Source: Tannerella forsythia (GTDB lineage Bacteria > Bacteroidota > Bacteroidia > Bacteroidales > Tannerellaceae). Taken from it: 64,000 nt of DNA. Where the stretch lies: NCBI RefSeq assembly GCF_001006485.1, contig NZ_JUET01000058.1, positions 124,001-188,000 of the forward strand. The letters are read 5' to 3'. The first letter of the stretch is position 1. The number at the start of each line of letters is the position of its first letter. The position numbers were made by a program, and so were the translations under genes. Under the pieces are notes generated by a model. That model did not search any database and was not told where the DNA came from. It saw nothing but the letters and a program-made list of their open reading frames with translations. Shown here piece after piece: positions 7,651 to 16,562 of the stretch.

Positions 7651-8145
7651 GACTAAGAGACCCATTTTTATTTGGGCGTTTCGGCTAAAGCCGTCAGGCT
7701 TTCCATTCCAATTCTTTTAGAAAAGAATTTCCCATTCAATCCCTAACGCAAAACCTCTCTATCGAGGGAGAGCGGAGTATACATTTAATGATTTTCTTTT
7801 CTCTGCTATCCTCCTGTCTATTCTTTTCCTATTGAGGTGGTCATTTTTCCCATCGGCAAAGGTATATCGCGGTTCTTGCGGATGTGCAAGGTCGAACCCT
7901 GCGGGTTTTATAAAAAATCTCCACACCTGTGCGATGCTCCGGGTAGTATTTTTTCTAAAAACCTTGCACTCCTAAACCGCGATGATGAAAAGCCGATGTA
8001 AAAAAACGACACCCCCGAAAGGAAAGACAAAAAAAAGTCGGATTTCAGAGAAAAGAAAAAAGTAACCCCTCCCCTTGGAATTCGATAAAAAAAACAACAA
8101 GAAGAACAGATTCAGAAATTATTTATACATTTGTATATTTATATT
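7651..8145. other. Non-coding stretch with a long inverted-repeat structure
   Basis: No convincing ORF is present. The main content is a nested inverted repeat at 7866-7983: ATCGCGGTT (7866-7874) pairs with AACCGCGAT (7975-7983), and GTGCAAGGT (7884-7892) with ACCTTGCAC (7961-7969). Inside, a GGTTTTATAAAAAAT-type arm (from 7904) pairs with ATTTTTTCTAAAA (from 7948). The whole could fold into a 118-nt cruciform or RNA hairpin. The end of the stretch (8000-8125) is A-rich. Confidence 0.5.
8126..8133 (+). promoter_or_regulatory. Bacteroidetes -7 element TACATTTG
   Basis: This matches the TAnnTTTG consensus 12 bp upstream of the ATG at 8146, so the small membrane-protein gene has its own short-leader promoter. 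No clear -33 TTTG was seen. Confidence 0.45.
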
Positions 8146-8405
8146 ATGGGAAAGTTTGAAAAACAACAGGAAAAGAAACAGGAGCAAAAGGAGAAGGAAA
8201 AAACAAGGTGCGAAGCCTTGGGTAAATTTTACTTTGATCTTGCAAAACTTGTTTTTGCTGCCCTCGTTCTTGGTGGAATGTTTCCTTATTTCAGGAGGAT
8301 GATAGTAACGCTTCTTCAAACGCAAATACATACATTATGATGATTTTAGGCGGTGTTTCAACCGTCGGTTTGGTGATAGTTGGTAACAAGATTTTAAAAC
8401 ATTAG
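8146..8405 (+). pseudogene. DUF6722-like small membrane protein, interrupted by a -1 frameshift
   Basis: The first frame encodes a highly charged Lys/Gln/Glu N-terminus, then ALGKFYFDLAKLVFAALVLG, a membrane segment like that of DUF6722 proteins, then MFPYF. It runs out of frame to a stop at 8340. Shifting by -1 at about 8288 gives QEDDSNASSNANTYIMMILG, then GVSTVGLVIVGNKILKH, a second membrane helix ending at the TAG at 8405. Together they make a two-helix protein of about 86 residues. A lost T in the TTATTTCAGG sequence explains the break. A programmed -1 shift is possible but unsupported. Confidence 0.5.
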
Positions 8406-8408
8406 GTT

Positions 8409-8513
8409 ATGAATGCTGGAATATTTGTTTTTACGATGATTACGGTTGTGGTTGTGGGAATGGTTATTTATCTGTACACCCCAGCAGGTAAGAAATGGCT
8501 CAAGAATCTTTGA
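8409..8513 (+). CDS. 34-residue single-pass membrane protein
   Basis: The ORF begins 3 bp after the previous stop and reads MNAGIFVFTMITVVVVGMVI, then YLYTPAGKKWLKNL. It has one transmembrane helix followed by a short basic tail. Tight spacing to the preceding two-helix protein suggests one small operon. The function is unknown. It is short enough to be missed by gene finders, but its intact frame, start and membrane topology support it. Confidence 0.45.
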   Translation: MNAGIFVFTMITVVVVGMVIYLYTPAGKKWLKNL

Positions 8514-8540
8514 TAAAAGCGTTTTTTTTACCGCTTTTTC

Positions 8541-8954
8541 CCTTCCGAAAGAGGTCTGAGGCTTAACCTTTTCGGTATGATTGACCGCAATAACAGATAT
8601 GAGGGATTCTCTACTACCGAGAACATGACCGCTGACAAGATTGCTGACTTTATCGACCAGCTTTCGCTCTGTATCTGCAAGGATACATTTGTAGTTCTTG
8701 ACAATGCGAGTGTCCACAGATGTAAGTTCATGAAGGAGCTTCGACCCGTTTGGGAAAAGTGAGGATTGTTTCTCTTCTTTTTCCCACCATACAGCCCGCA
8801 TCTCAATCTTGCAGAGATACTTTGGTGAATACTCGGGGGCAAATGGCTCAGGTCTGCGGATTACTTTTCCACAGATTCTCTGCTGTACGCAACCAACCGA
8901 GCCTTGGCGGCTATCGGGGATGAACTCAATATCAATTTTGCCCATGTGACTTAG
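8541..8954 (+). pseudogene. IS630-family transposase remnant with two in-frame TGA codons
   Basis: A single frame reads FPSERGLRLNLFGMIDRNNR, then a segment with FVVLDNASVHR (catalytic Asp motif), a TGA at 8760, FFPPYSPHLNLAEILW (catalytic Glu motif), a TGA at 8826, and a C-terminus ending INFAHVT before the TAG at 8952. This is the C-terminal half of an IS630-type DDE transposase. The N-terminal half is missing. Both TGA codons sit where Arg is expected (CGA to TGA), which fits recent decay. Confidence 0.7.
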
Positions 8955-9058
8955 TATAAATTAATTTGTACGACTTACTTATCGTACGGATTAATGTCGT
9001 TAGAAAAACAATATTCATGAGGATAGGGACTATGATAACATTTTGATTCTTTTTCTCG

Positions 9059-9559
9059 CTATTGCTGTGTGCTTCGAGAAACGTTGGCTTTTTGCATGCA
9101 TTCCCGTATTTCTTTCATTTTGTTCTCTCTCCGTTTTACGTTTAACAAGTATAAATGAGATAATTCTTGAAATGTGACCTCTTTATTCTCCATGGGTTTA
9201 CGACCTAAGTTTTTACTAAAAAATATTCCTTTATATCTCTGATATAGATTAAAAGGATAAAACTCTTGAGGCATATGATGTCTACCTTTGAATCGTGACA
9301 AGATCAATCGGTTAAATTCAGGGGTCAGTGGGATGTAAAAAATATTCTCGTCGAAAGTGCTTAGGAAAGACTCCATACTGTTAAAAGGAAGCTTGTGTAA
9401 GAACGTCTTTTGCTGGTTATAATGTTGATCATATGCGATGCCGGTGCCTTCGCCTGTTAAAATCAGAAGAGGTGAATAAGCATCGGAATACTGTTCTTGC
9501 ATATAATATCCGAAGGAGGTACACGGTACGGCAGGAAATGTTGAAAGGCGATTGATATG
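9059..9559 (-). pseudogene. 3' fragment of a third erythromycin-esterase-like gene
   Basis: The reading frame is open from 9559 to the stop at 9059 and encodes INRLSTFPAVPCTSFGYYMQ through to a helical tail ending NVSRSTQQ. DNA from 9206 to 9559 is nearly identical to 2683-3036 of esterase B. The tail (9059-9205) is only distantly similar, which makes the fragment a chimera or a conversion product of a third paralogue. Homology ends abruptly at 9559, 31 bp before the tRNA-Glu 3' end. It has no start codon, signal peptide or catalytic Glu/His motif, so it is non-functional. Confidence 0.75.
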
Positions 9560-9590
9560 ATCTTAGATATACCTTATTTTTTGTTATTTG

Positions 9591-9662
9591 TAGCCCGTAG
9601 GGGAATCGAACCCCTCTTTTGAGAATGAGAATCTCACGTCCTAGCCGATAGACGAACAGGCC
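9591..9662 (-). tRNA. tRNA-Glu (anticodon CTC)
   Basis: A 72-nt cloverleaf: acceptor GGCCTGT/ACGGGCT with discriminator A, anticodon stem TGAGA/TCTCA enclosing loop TTCTCAT with anticodon CTC, and T arm GAGGGGTTCGATTCCCCTA. CCA is not encoded. It is the last gene of a tRNA-rpsT-tRNA transcript on the minus strand. The accessory island begins just past its 3' end. Confidence 0.9.
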
Positions 9663-9733
9663 ATTAGCCAAAGAAAGCCGGACATCGACCGTCCGGCTCT
9701 TTTATTTTGCTTTAGCAAAAAATACGGAGATGA

Positions 9734-9988
9734 TTACGCCAGAGCGTTTATATGCTTCGCCAGCTTTGATTTCAAGTTGCCGGCTTTGTTTTTGTGGATC
9801 ACATTGCTTTTTGCCAGCTTGTCAAGCATCGAACAAACTTTCGGATACAATGCCTCCGCTTCTTTTTTGTCTTCGGTAGCACGTAACTTTTTTACGGCAT
9901 TACGCATCGTCTTAGCACCATAGCGGTTACGTAAGCAGCGTGTTGCTGTCTGCCGAATCCTTTTTATGGATGATTTATGATTTGCCAT
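9734..9988 (-). CDS. rpsT: 30S ribosomal protein S20
   Basis: An 84-residue basic protein starting [20 protein letters not shown], the S20 signature, and of normal length for the family. S20 binds 16S rRNA early in small-subunit assembly. It sits between two tRNA-Glu genes on the same strand. A shared transcript driven from the promoter at 10166-10173 is likely. Confidence 0.97.
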   Translation of the reverse strand: MANHKSSIKRIRQTATRCLRNRYGAKTMRNAVKKLRATEDKKEAEALYPKVCSMLDKLAKSNVIHKNKAGNLKSKLAKHINALA

Positions 9989-10027
9989 CGCTTTTTTATT
10001 TTATCTTATTCTTAATTCTTTGTTCTG

Positions 10028-10099
10028 TAGCCCGTAGGGGAATCGAACCCCTCTTTCAAGAATGAAAATCTTGCGTCCTAGCCGATAGACGAACAGGCC
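10028..10099 (-). tRNA. tRNA-Glu (anticodon TTC)
   Basis: A 72-nt cloverleaf nearly identical to the gene at 9591-9662. It differs mainly in the anticodon stem (CAAGA/TCTTG) and loop TTTTCAT, giving anticodon TTC. It is the first gene of the rpsT transcript. Confidence 0.93.
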
Positions 10100-10402
10100 A
10101 TTAATCTTCTGAAAGAACTATATTTATCCATTTTTATGATAGCTATAGTGCCTTTTTTGCGAGTGCAAAGATAAAGACTATTTTTAATCCTGCAAAATTT
10201 CTGCTTTTTTTTTGCAATCTGACAAATGTGTGGAGTTTAAATGATTGAATGTGAAATGATCGTTTGGGTGTGCAACGCTTGCTCGGTGGGAGCGGGGGAG
10301 CGCTTTGCTTTGTGTTCGATGTTCATACGAAATAATTTTTTTCGTCTTTATTTTAAACGCAACCCCTCATGGATGTGTATGTATATACATAAAGAAAAGC
10401 TG
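10100..10402. other. Intergenic region between tRNA-Glu and the anti-sigma gene
   Basis: It holds the minus-strand promoter at 10166-10173 (TATCTTTG read on the minus strand). The plus-strand frame of the FecR gene stays open back to 10241, but that extension is Cys/Trp-rich and does not resemble a FecR N-terminus. No ECF sigma-factor gene is present, although one usually precedes fecR in this arrangement. Confidence 0.6.
10166..10173 (-). promoter_or_regulatory. Bacteroidetes -7 element for tRNA-Glu/rpsT
   Basis: CAAAGATA on the plus strand reads TATCTTTG on the minus strand, a TAnnTTTG match 66 bp upstream of the 5' end of tRNA-Glu(TTC). Confidence 0.55.
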
Positions 10403-11419
10403 ATGGAAAACAAGATGGACGAATTCTTACTGCGGTACTTTGCCGGAGAGTTGGATAAAACAGAGGAGAGGGAGTTGCTCGATTGGTTAAATCGGGACGA
10501 TGAACATAAGAAGACGTTTCGGAGAATCGCTGATACGTGGGCGGTGGCGCATATCCCGCTTTTTGTCGGACGGTTGAAGGCGGACGGCCCGATGTTGCCC
10601 CGGGCACGTAGGAATATTGTGATGCTGCGGAAACGTTGGACGGGCGTAGCTGTGGCCTGCATCATATCGGTTGCGATCGCGCTTTCAGCCTTTTGGGTGG
10701 GGAAGCAATTCGGCAATGCATCTCCCGATATGTTTTATCGTACCACGGTTCCTGCAGGTTCACGGTCGGAGGTAACACTGCCTGACGGTTCTGTCGTATG
10801 GGTCAATGCCGGCTCTTCCTTGACATACCGTGAGGACCGTCACGAGCAAATGCGCAGCGTAGTGCTTGAGGGCGAGGCATACTTTGAGGTAAAACCTGAT
10901 CGCAAGAGACCGTTTATCGTCGAATCGGGGGGCATGCAGGTGCGGGTGCTGGGTACTAAGTTTAATGTTAAGGCATATGGTGATGAGGAGACGGTCGATG
11001 TCGTATTGCTTTCGGGTAAAGTAGCCGTCCGGCTGAACGAACGCGGGGAAGAAACGTATGCGCTCTCACCCGACGAAAAGCTGACCTTTCACCGTGAGAC
11101 GCATCATATCGAAAAACACCGCGTAGAAGGACGTGATTACTGCGCTTGGAAAGAAGGACGGATATGTTTTGACGAACAACCGTTCACGAAGCTGGTCAAA
11201 ACACTGGAACGATTGTATAATGTCCGTATACAGGTCGATAGTGAACAGCTAAAAATGGAAAGTTTTTCTGGCAGCTTCCTCCAGACCTCCTCGCTCGATG
11301 AGATTCTGCGTGAAATAGATATGGAGCACCGATATGATTGGTCTCATGATCATACGGGAGCGCTTGTTATTCGTGACAGATCGCTGTTTTCAGAAACGAT
11401 TGAAGGAGGTGTCAAATAA
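10403..11419 (+). CDS. FecR-family anti-sigma factor
   Basis: A 338-residue protein from the ATG at 10403 (MENKMDEFLLRYFAGELDKT). Residues 1-75 form the cytoplasmic sigma-binding region, and residues of about 77-98 are one membrane helix (VAVACIISVAIALSAFWVG). The periplasmic FecR domain follows, with VPAGSRSEVTLPDGSVVWVN and LGTKFNVKAY. A DUF4974-type C-terminal domain (IQVDSEQLKMESFSGSF) ends the protein. It should relay signals from the STN domain of a TonB-dependent receptor to an ECF sigma factor. It is 36 bp upstream of the first susC-like gene. No sigma-factor gene adjoins it. Confidence 0.93.
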   Translation: MENKMDEFLLRYFAGELDKTEERELLDWLNRDDEHKKTFRRIADTWAVAHIPLFVGRLKADGPMLPRARRNIVMLRKRWTGVAVACIISVAIALSAFWVGKQFGNASPDMFYRTTVPAGSRSEVTLPDGSVVWVNAGSSLTYREDRHEQMRSVVLEGEAYFEVKPDRKRPFIVESGGMQVRVLGTKFNVKAYGDEETVDVVLLSGKVAVRLNERGEETYALSPDEKLTFHRETHHIEKHRVEGRDYCAWKEGRICFDEQPFTKLVKTLERLYNVRIQVDSEQLKMESFSGSFLQTSSLDEILREIDMEHRYDWSHDHTGALVIRDRSLFSETIEGGVK

Positions 11420-11455
11420 ACAAATATTAATAATTACATTTTTAAACTAATATCT

Positions 11456-14400
11456 ATGAATCAAAGCAAACAAAGAAAACGGCGCAGACAGCTGGCTACC
11501 GGTATGTTACTGACGCTTATGCTATGCGTGTCCGGTGTATTGTCTGCCTCTCCGTTGCAAGTGCAACGGATGTCTGTTAAATTAGAAAACGGAACTTTGC
11601 GCGAGCTTTTCCATCTGATCGAAGAAAAGTTCGACTATTCGTTCTTGGTCCGTAACAACGACATCGACTTAAGCGAGCGTCTTACGCTTGATGTAACCGA
11701 TCAGCCGGTAGAAAACATCTTGACCGATGCCCTGAAAAAGCAGGATGCAACTTTTACCGTGAACAATCAGCGGATTATGGTGTATAAAGCTCATACAACC
11801 AGGGTTTTGCCGGTTGTCCAGGCGGCTCAGCAGGCTGGTAAGGTTACTGGTACCGTAGTTGACGCGATGACCGGTGAGCCAGTAATCGGCGCCAATGTCA
11901 CGGTAAAGGGAACGACGGTAGGTACGATTACCGATATCAATGGCCATTTTTCACTTGAAGCTCCCGAAGGAAGCGTATTGGTCATTTCTTATATCGGATA
12001 TTTGAGTATTCAACAGGTTGTGACCAAGGCCCCAATGCAAATATCTCTGCGCGAGGACACACAAGCACTTGAAGAAATTGTGGTTGTCGGTTACGGTGTG
12101 CAGAAGAAAGAAAGTCTTACAGGAGCTTTACAAACGCTCAACAATGAAAAACTGACGAATATCACGACGCCTTCGGTACAAAACATGCTGAATGGTAAAA
12201 TACCGGGAGTATTTGTAGCCCCAGGTGATGGTCGTCCCGGATCGGCCGGACGTGTCATTATTCGTGGTAAAGCATCGATCAATGGAGAGACACAACCTCT
12301 TTGGGTGATTGATGGGGTCATCGTCGGCACAGAACCGGGTACTACACTTAATCCTAATGATATCGAAACAATGACAGTGTTAAAGGATGCCGCTTCCACT
12401 GCCCTTTTCGGCTCGCAAGGTGCCAATGGCGTGATTGTCGTTACGACGAAAAAGGGATCGGCCGACAAGCTGACTGTCGATGTGTCAGCCAAATTCGGGT
12501 TGAACAATTTAGATAACGGTAAATTAGAAATGATGAATGGTGCAGAGTTATACGACTATTACAAGTCGTTTTCGAATCAGGAGATGATCTCATTTCCCCG
12601 CTGGAACGAAAACTTGCGCAAGAGTGATTACAACTGGTGGGATATCGCGACACAGACCGGAATGGTGCAGGAATATAATGCTTCGGTATCAGGAGGAACC
12701 GAAAAATTGCGCTCTTACTGCTCGTTCGGGTATTATGACGAGAAAGGTGCAGTTATCGGATACGACTATAAAAAATATTCTTTTCGTTTGCATACGGAAT
12801 TAAAGCCAATAAAATGGTTGACCATTAAACCTTTGATTTCTGGAACGAAGAGAGATATCGATAATCGGGAGCGTTCGGTTTCAGCTATGTACTCTTATTT
12901 ACCTTGGGATAGTCCCTATTTGGAAGACGGGAAACCAACTCCTCCTCAATCAAAGACGTGGGTAAACAGTACCGCAACAAATTATCTGTATGATCTTCAA
13001 TGGAACAAAGGTGCGTCAGTGACTTATACATTTATGGGAAATTTGGATTTTGATATTCGTATCACGGATTGGCTGACATTCGCTTCAGTCAATAATTATT
13101 CCTATACGCAATATGAAGATACATATTTAACTGATCCACGGTCGTATGCCGGCTCAGGGGTAAAAGGGCGTTTGACTGAAGAAACACAAAAAACGGAACG
13201 GAGATATACCAATCAGATTTTACGCTTCAACCGTAACCTTGACAAGCATGCTTTCAATGGATTGGTAGCGTATGAATACAACGACTATCGTTTTAAAACG
13301 ATTGAAGCAGATGGTACCGGATTCGTACCCGGATTCGAGGTGCTTAATGTCACGGCTAAGCCGGAGAAAGCGGCCGGATATATTTTGGAAAAAGTAAAAC
13401 AATCCTTTCTGTTTAATATGCACTATGCATATGACAACAAATATCTTGCTCAAGTATCGTTCCGTCGCGATGGAGCCTCGAATTTCGGAGACAGTCAGAA
13501 ATACGGAAGCTTTTTCTCCATCAGCGGAGGGTGGAATATCGAGCGTGAAGCTTTTATGGATTACAGCTGGTTGAATCAACTTAAATTACGTGCCTCATAC
13601 GGAACGACAGGAAACGATCCGACCTCGCTTTATCCACAATATGACTTGTATGCCGCTAATTCCACATATAATGAAACGCCGGGGGCCTTGATTTATCAAA
13701 TCGGAAATAAAAATCTGACTTGGGAAAAAACGTATACGCTTGATATCGGACTTGATCTGGCGGTGTTCGACCGGTTGCGTATGTCGCTGGACTTTTATCA
13801 TAAATATACTGATAACGTGTTGTTCAGCAGACCTGTTTCCGGCTTGACCGGAGTCACCAGCGTATGGCAGAATATCGGAGAGATGAGAAATAGAGGCGTA
13901 GATATTTCGATGGGTGCGGATATCATCAAAACAAAAGATTGGCAGTGGAGTGCCGACTTCAACATGGGGATCAACCGCAATAAGATTGAAAAACTTTATG
14001 GCGCTCCTAACCCGACGACAGGCGAGCCACCGGTTCTTATCAACAGCTCTTTGGGAGGAATAGCCGGTAGCATCAACGGTATTCTGAAACCCGGTTATGA
14101 TGCTGATACATATTACGGTCGTGAGTGGGCTGGCGTAAATCCGGAAAATGGAAAGCCTCAATGGTATATGACTGATAAGAAAACAAACGAACGTATCCTT
14201 ACCGAGTCTTATGCAGAGGCGGACGAAGTGATTTTAGGACGTTTCTCGCCCGATTTCTTCGGTGGATTTTCCACACAGATGAGTTGGAAGAATCTTGATT
14301 TCGATGCCGTGTTTGGCTATTCTGTCGGTGGTAAAATTTACCATTATTCACGTTCGGAATACGACTCGGACGGAGCTTACACGGACAGAAACCAAATGAG

Positions 14401-14746
14401 ACTTTACAAAGGCTGGAATCGTTGGCAGAAAACAGGAGATGTGGCAACCCATCCATTGCCCGCATATAATAATCCTTCCAATTCCAATAAGGTATCATCA
14501 CGTTTTATAGAGAAAGGAGATTATCTGAAACTGCGCAGCCTCACCCTTGGATATACATTGAATCTGCCCCAATGGCAGATTTCGGCGTTGCGTTTATTCA
14601 TCTCGGCAGAGAATGTATTTACACTTACCGGTTATTCGGGGGTTGATCCGGAAACTCCGGTTAATAAAGATGGAATTAAAAATATTACCATCAACCCCTA
14701 TCCGAATATACGTAAATTTATATTTGGAGTGAATTTTACCTTATGA
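11456..14746 (+). CDS. SusC/RagA-family TonB-dependent receptor 1, with STN domain
   Basis: A 1096-residue outer-membrane protein. The order is signal peptide (ending near SASPLQ), STN secretin/TonB signalling domain at about 40-115 (LRELFHLIEEKFDYSFLVRN), carboxypeptidase-regulatory-like domain at about 130-205, plug with VVVGYGVQKKESLTGAL and the SusC motif, then a beta-barrel ending in FIFGVNFTL. It imports glycans or peptides with its SusD partner, energised by TonB. The STN domain implies signalling through FecR. It overlaps the possible upstream start of the susD gene by 4 bp. The N-terminal ~110 codons are nearly identical to those at 16657, while the rest diverges. The substrate is unknown. 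Confidence 0.95.
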   Translation: MNQSKQRKRRRQLATGMLLTLMLCVSGVLSASPLQVQRMSVKLENGTLRELFHLIEEKFDYSFLVRNNDIDLSERLTLDVTDQPVENILTDALKKQDATFTVNNQRIMVYKAHTTRVLPVVQAAQQAGKVTGTVVDAMTGEPVIGANVTVKGTTVGTITDINGHFSLEAPEGSVLVISYIGYLSIQQVVTKAPMQISLREDTQALEEIVVVGYGVQKKESLTGALQTLNNEKLTNITTPSVQNMLNGKIPGVFVAPGDGRPGSAGRVIIRGKASINGETQPLWVIDGVIVGTEPGTTLNPNDIETMTVLKDAASTALFGSQGANGVIVVTTKKGSADKLTVDVSAKFGLNNLDNGKLEMMNGAELYDYYKSFSNQEMISFPRWNENLRKSDYNWWDIATQTGMVQEYNASVSGGTEKLRSYCSFGYYDEKGAVIGYDYKKYSFRLHTELKPIKWLTIKPLISGTKRDIDNRERSVSAMYSYLPWDSPYLEDGKPTPPQSKTWVNSTATNYLYDLQWNKGASVTYTFMGNLDFDIRITDWLTFASVNNYSYTQYEDTYLTDPRSYAGSGVKGRLTEETQKTERRYTNQILRFNRNLDKHAFNGLVAYEYNDYRFKTIEADGTGFVPGFEVLNVTAKPEKAAGYILEKVKQSFLFNMHYAYDNKYLAQVSFRRDGASNFGDSQKYGSFFSISGGWNIEREAFMDYSWLNQLKLRASYGTTGNDPTSLYPQYDLYAANSTYNETPGALIYQIGNKNLTWEKTYTLDIGLDLAVFDRLRMSLDFYHKYTDNVLFSRPVSGLTGVTSVWQNIGEMRNRGVDISMGADIIKTKDWQWSADFNMGINRNKIEKLYGAPNPTTGEPPVLINSSLGGIAGSINGILKPGYDADTYYGREWAGVNPENGKPQWYMTDKKTNERILTESYAEADEVILGRFSPDFFGGFSTQMSWKNLDFDAVFGYSVGGKIYHYSRSEYDSDGAYTDRNQMRLYKGWNRWQKTGDVATHPLPAYNNPSNSNKVSSRFIEKGDYLKLRSLTLGYTLNLPQWQISALRLFISAENVFTLTGYSGVDPETPVNKDGIKNITINPYPNIRKFIFGVNFTL

Positions 14747-14781
14747 GCAGGAATACCAAGATCAATAAAAATTCAGTTACA

Positions 14782-16506
14782 ATGAAAAAGATAATATCAA
14801 TGCTAATCATGGCAACTTTCTGGACATTTACGGGATGCGATATCGAGCGATTTCCATATACGGATTTGTCTGCAGATGAAGTGAAGAAAGACCCGGAAGC
14901 TTCGCTTGATGCATTACTCAACGGAGCCTATGCACAGTTGAAAAAATGGTCGGACGTGATGCACCGCTGTGGAGAGTATGCAGGAGATAACATCATGATA
15001 CGTGGAACATCTACCGACGCATTTTATGAATTTATTTCTTATTCGCGCACCCCCAATAATTACCGGCTACAGTCGTTTTGGGATAATAGTTATAAAGCCA
15101 TTGCACAGACCTCCAATATTCTCAAACTTGTTGACGAAGGGATCAATAAAGATATTGATAATAAACTCGGAGAGTGTTACTTTATCCGTGGTTTTCTCTA
15201 CTTCTATCTTTGCCGTGCATACGGTAGACCATACTATCAGAATCCGGAAACGAATCTAGGAGTACCTATCGTAAACGGTACGCCGGATGATATATTAGGC
15301 CCTCTTCCCGATCGTTCCAGTGTGCAAAAGACGTATGAACAGGCTATTTCGGATTTGAAGAAAGCGGCTACGCTGATAACGAAGAATAACGGTGCTACCT
15401 ACGGATCAAGGGAAGCGGCATGGGCTTTGCTCTCACGTATCTATCTTTATATGAGCGGTACATTTGACCATCCTAATGCCGAATATGCAAAACTTGCCGT
15501 TGAGTATGCCGATAAGGTGATTCAATCGGGTGTGTATAAAATGCTGGATCGTGCTGATTTTATGAAGTATAATACTTTTACACCCGAACAGAATAAAGAG
15601 ACTATTTTTGCCATTAAGCGTGTGGCTTCCGAATTTTCGGGCTGGGATCACTATTACGGGATAGGAGGAATGTATGCCAATATTGGCGGTATGGGATGGG
15701 GCGAAATGTATGCCAGTGCAAAATATATTGCATTGCTTGATGAAACCGGGCGTAACGACTGGGCGAACAATAAAATTGTGGATGCACGTGCTGCATTTAT
15801 TGAACCGCAGTATGTGAAGGACGGAAAAAAGGTGTTTCGCTTTATTAAAAAAGTATATAATAGTCAGGGGGTACATACGAATTACAACTATGTGCAGGCC
15901 GAAATAAAAAACAATGCTGATAATTCGACGCTTACCTGTACCGAAAATACCGAAACGTATACACTCACTCCTGTCGATCGGGAGCAGGGCATTTGGTCGA
16001 TTCAATACAAAGACGGGAATACATATACGGGGGTGATTGATCCGGAGATGAAATTAAATCGCGTCTATCCCATGTTTTATGTTGTCAAATGTTCGCGCGA
16101 AGGGGAGGACTCTCACTTGCATTCTCCGGTTATTACCCGTTTGGCTGAGATGTATCTGAACAAAGCTGAAGCAGCGGGTAAGTTGGGCGATTATGCAATG
16201 GCGCTGAATGCCCTTAATGTTGTGCGTGAGCGTTCGTTGCCGGGTAAAGGCTACGATGCTTTAACGGCAGAAAATGCCGAAGCACGTATAGAGAAAGAGC
16301 GTACTCTCGAATTGGCTTTTCAGGCCGAACGCAGTTACGATGTCTACCGAAACGGCCATTCGTTGACACGTCACTATCCGGGGCCGCATAATGCACTGGA
16401 AGAGATCCAGCCTAAAGATTATCGGACGGTCTATTTCATTCCTCAGAATGCCATCAATGCTTACCCGGAAGGAAGCAAACTGACACAGAATCCGACATCA
16501 AATTAG
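14782..16506 (+). CDS. SusD/RagB-family nutrient-binding lipoprotein 1
   Basis: A 574-residue protein from the ATG at 14782 (MKKIISMLIMATFWTFTGCD), with a signal peptide and lipobox ending at Cys 19. An in-frame ATG at 14743 would add an N-terminal stretch unlike a signal peptide. The helical TPR-rich SusD fold is supported by SRIYLYMSG, MYLNKAEAAGKLGDYAMALN and ERTLELAFQAERSYDVYR. It caps the SusC barrel and binds the substrate at the cell surface. Together with the preceding receptor it forms one uptake unit. Confidence 0.95.
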   Translation: MKKIISMLIMATFWTFTGCDIERFPYTDLSADEVKKDPEASLDALLNGAYAQLKKWSDVMHRCGEYAGDNIMIRGTSTDAFYEFISYSRTPNNYRLQSFWDNSYKAIAQTSNILKLVDEGINKDIDNKLGECYFIRGFLYFYLCRAYGRPYYQNPETNLGVPIVNGTPDDILGPLPDRSSVQKTYEQAISDLKKAATLITKNNGATYGSREAAWALLSRIYLYMSGTFDHPNAEYAKLAVEYADKVIQSGVYKMLDRADFMKYNTFTPEQNKETIFAIKRVASEFSGWDHYYGIGGMYANIGGMGWGEMYASAKYIALLDETGRNDWANNKIVDARAAFIEPQYVKDGKKVFRFIKKVYNSQGVHTNYNYVQAEIKNNADNSTLTCTENTETYTLTPVDREQGIWSIQYKDGNTYTGVIDPEMKLNRVYPMFYVVKCSREGEDSHLHSPVITRLAEMYLNKAEAAGKLGDYAMALNALNVVRERSLPGKGYDALTAENAEARIEKERTLELAFQAERSYDVYRNGHSLTRHYPGPHNALEEIQPKDYRTVYFIPQNAINAYPEGSKLTQNPTSN

Positions 16507-16562
16507 CTGGAAGTAAAATAAGAGCCGTATCAATAGCTGTTTATTGAGACAGTTTCTTCAAG

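Noticed and set aside
9591-9662. Attachment-site duplication of the tRNA-Glu 3' end within the island
   Set aside because: No copy of the T arm or acceptor end was found in 1-9560. The partial GGTCGAACCCTGC match near 7890 is too weak.
10241-10402. N-terminal extension of the FecR-family gene
   Set aside because: The added residues are Cys/Trp-rich, not conserved in FecR proteins and lack start-site context. The ATG at 10403 fits the family start.
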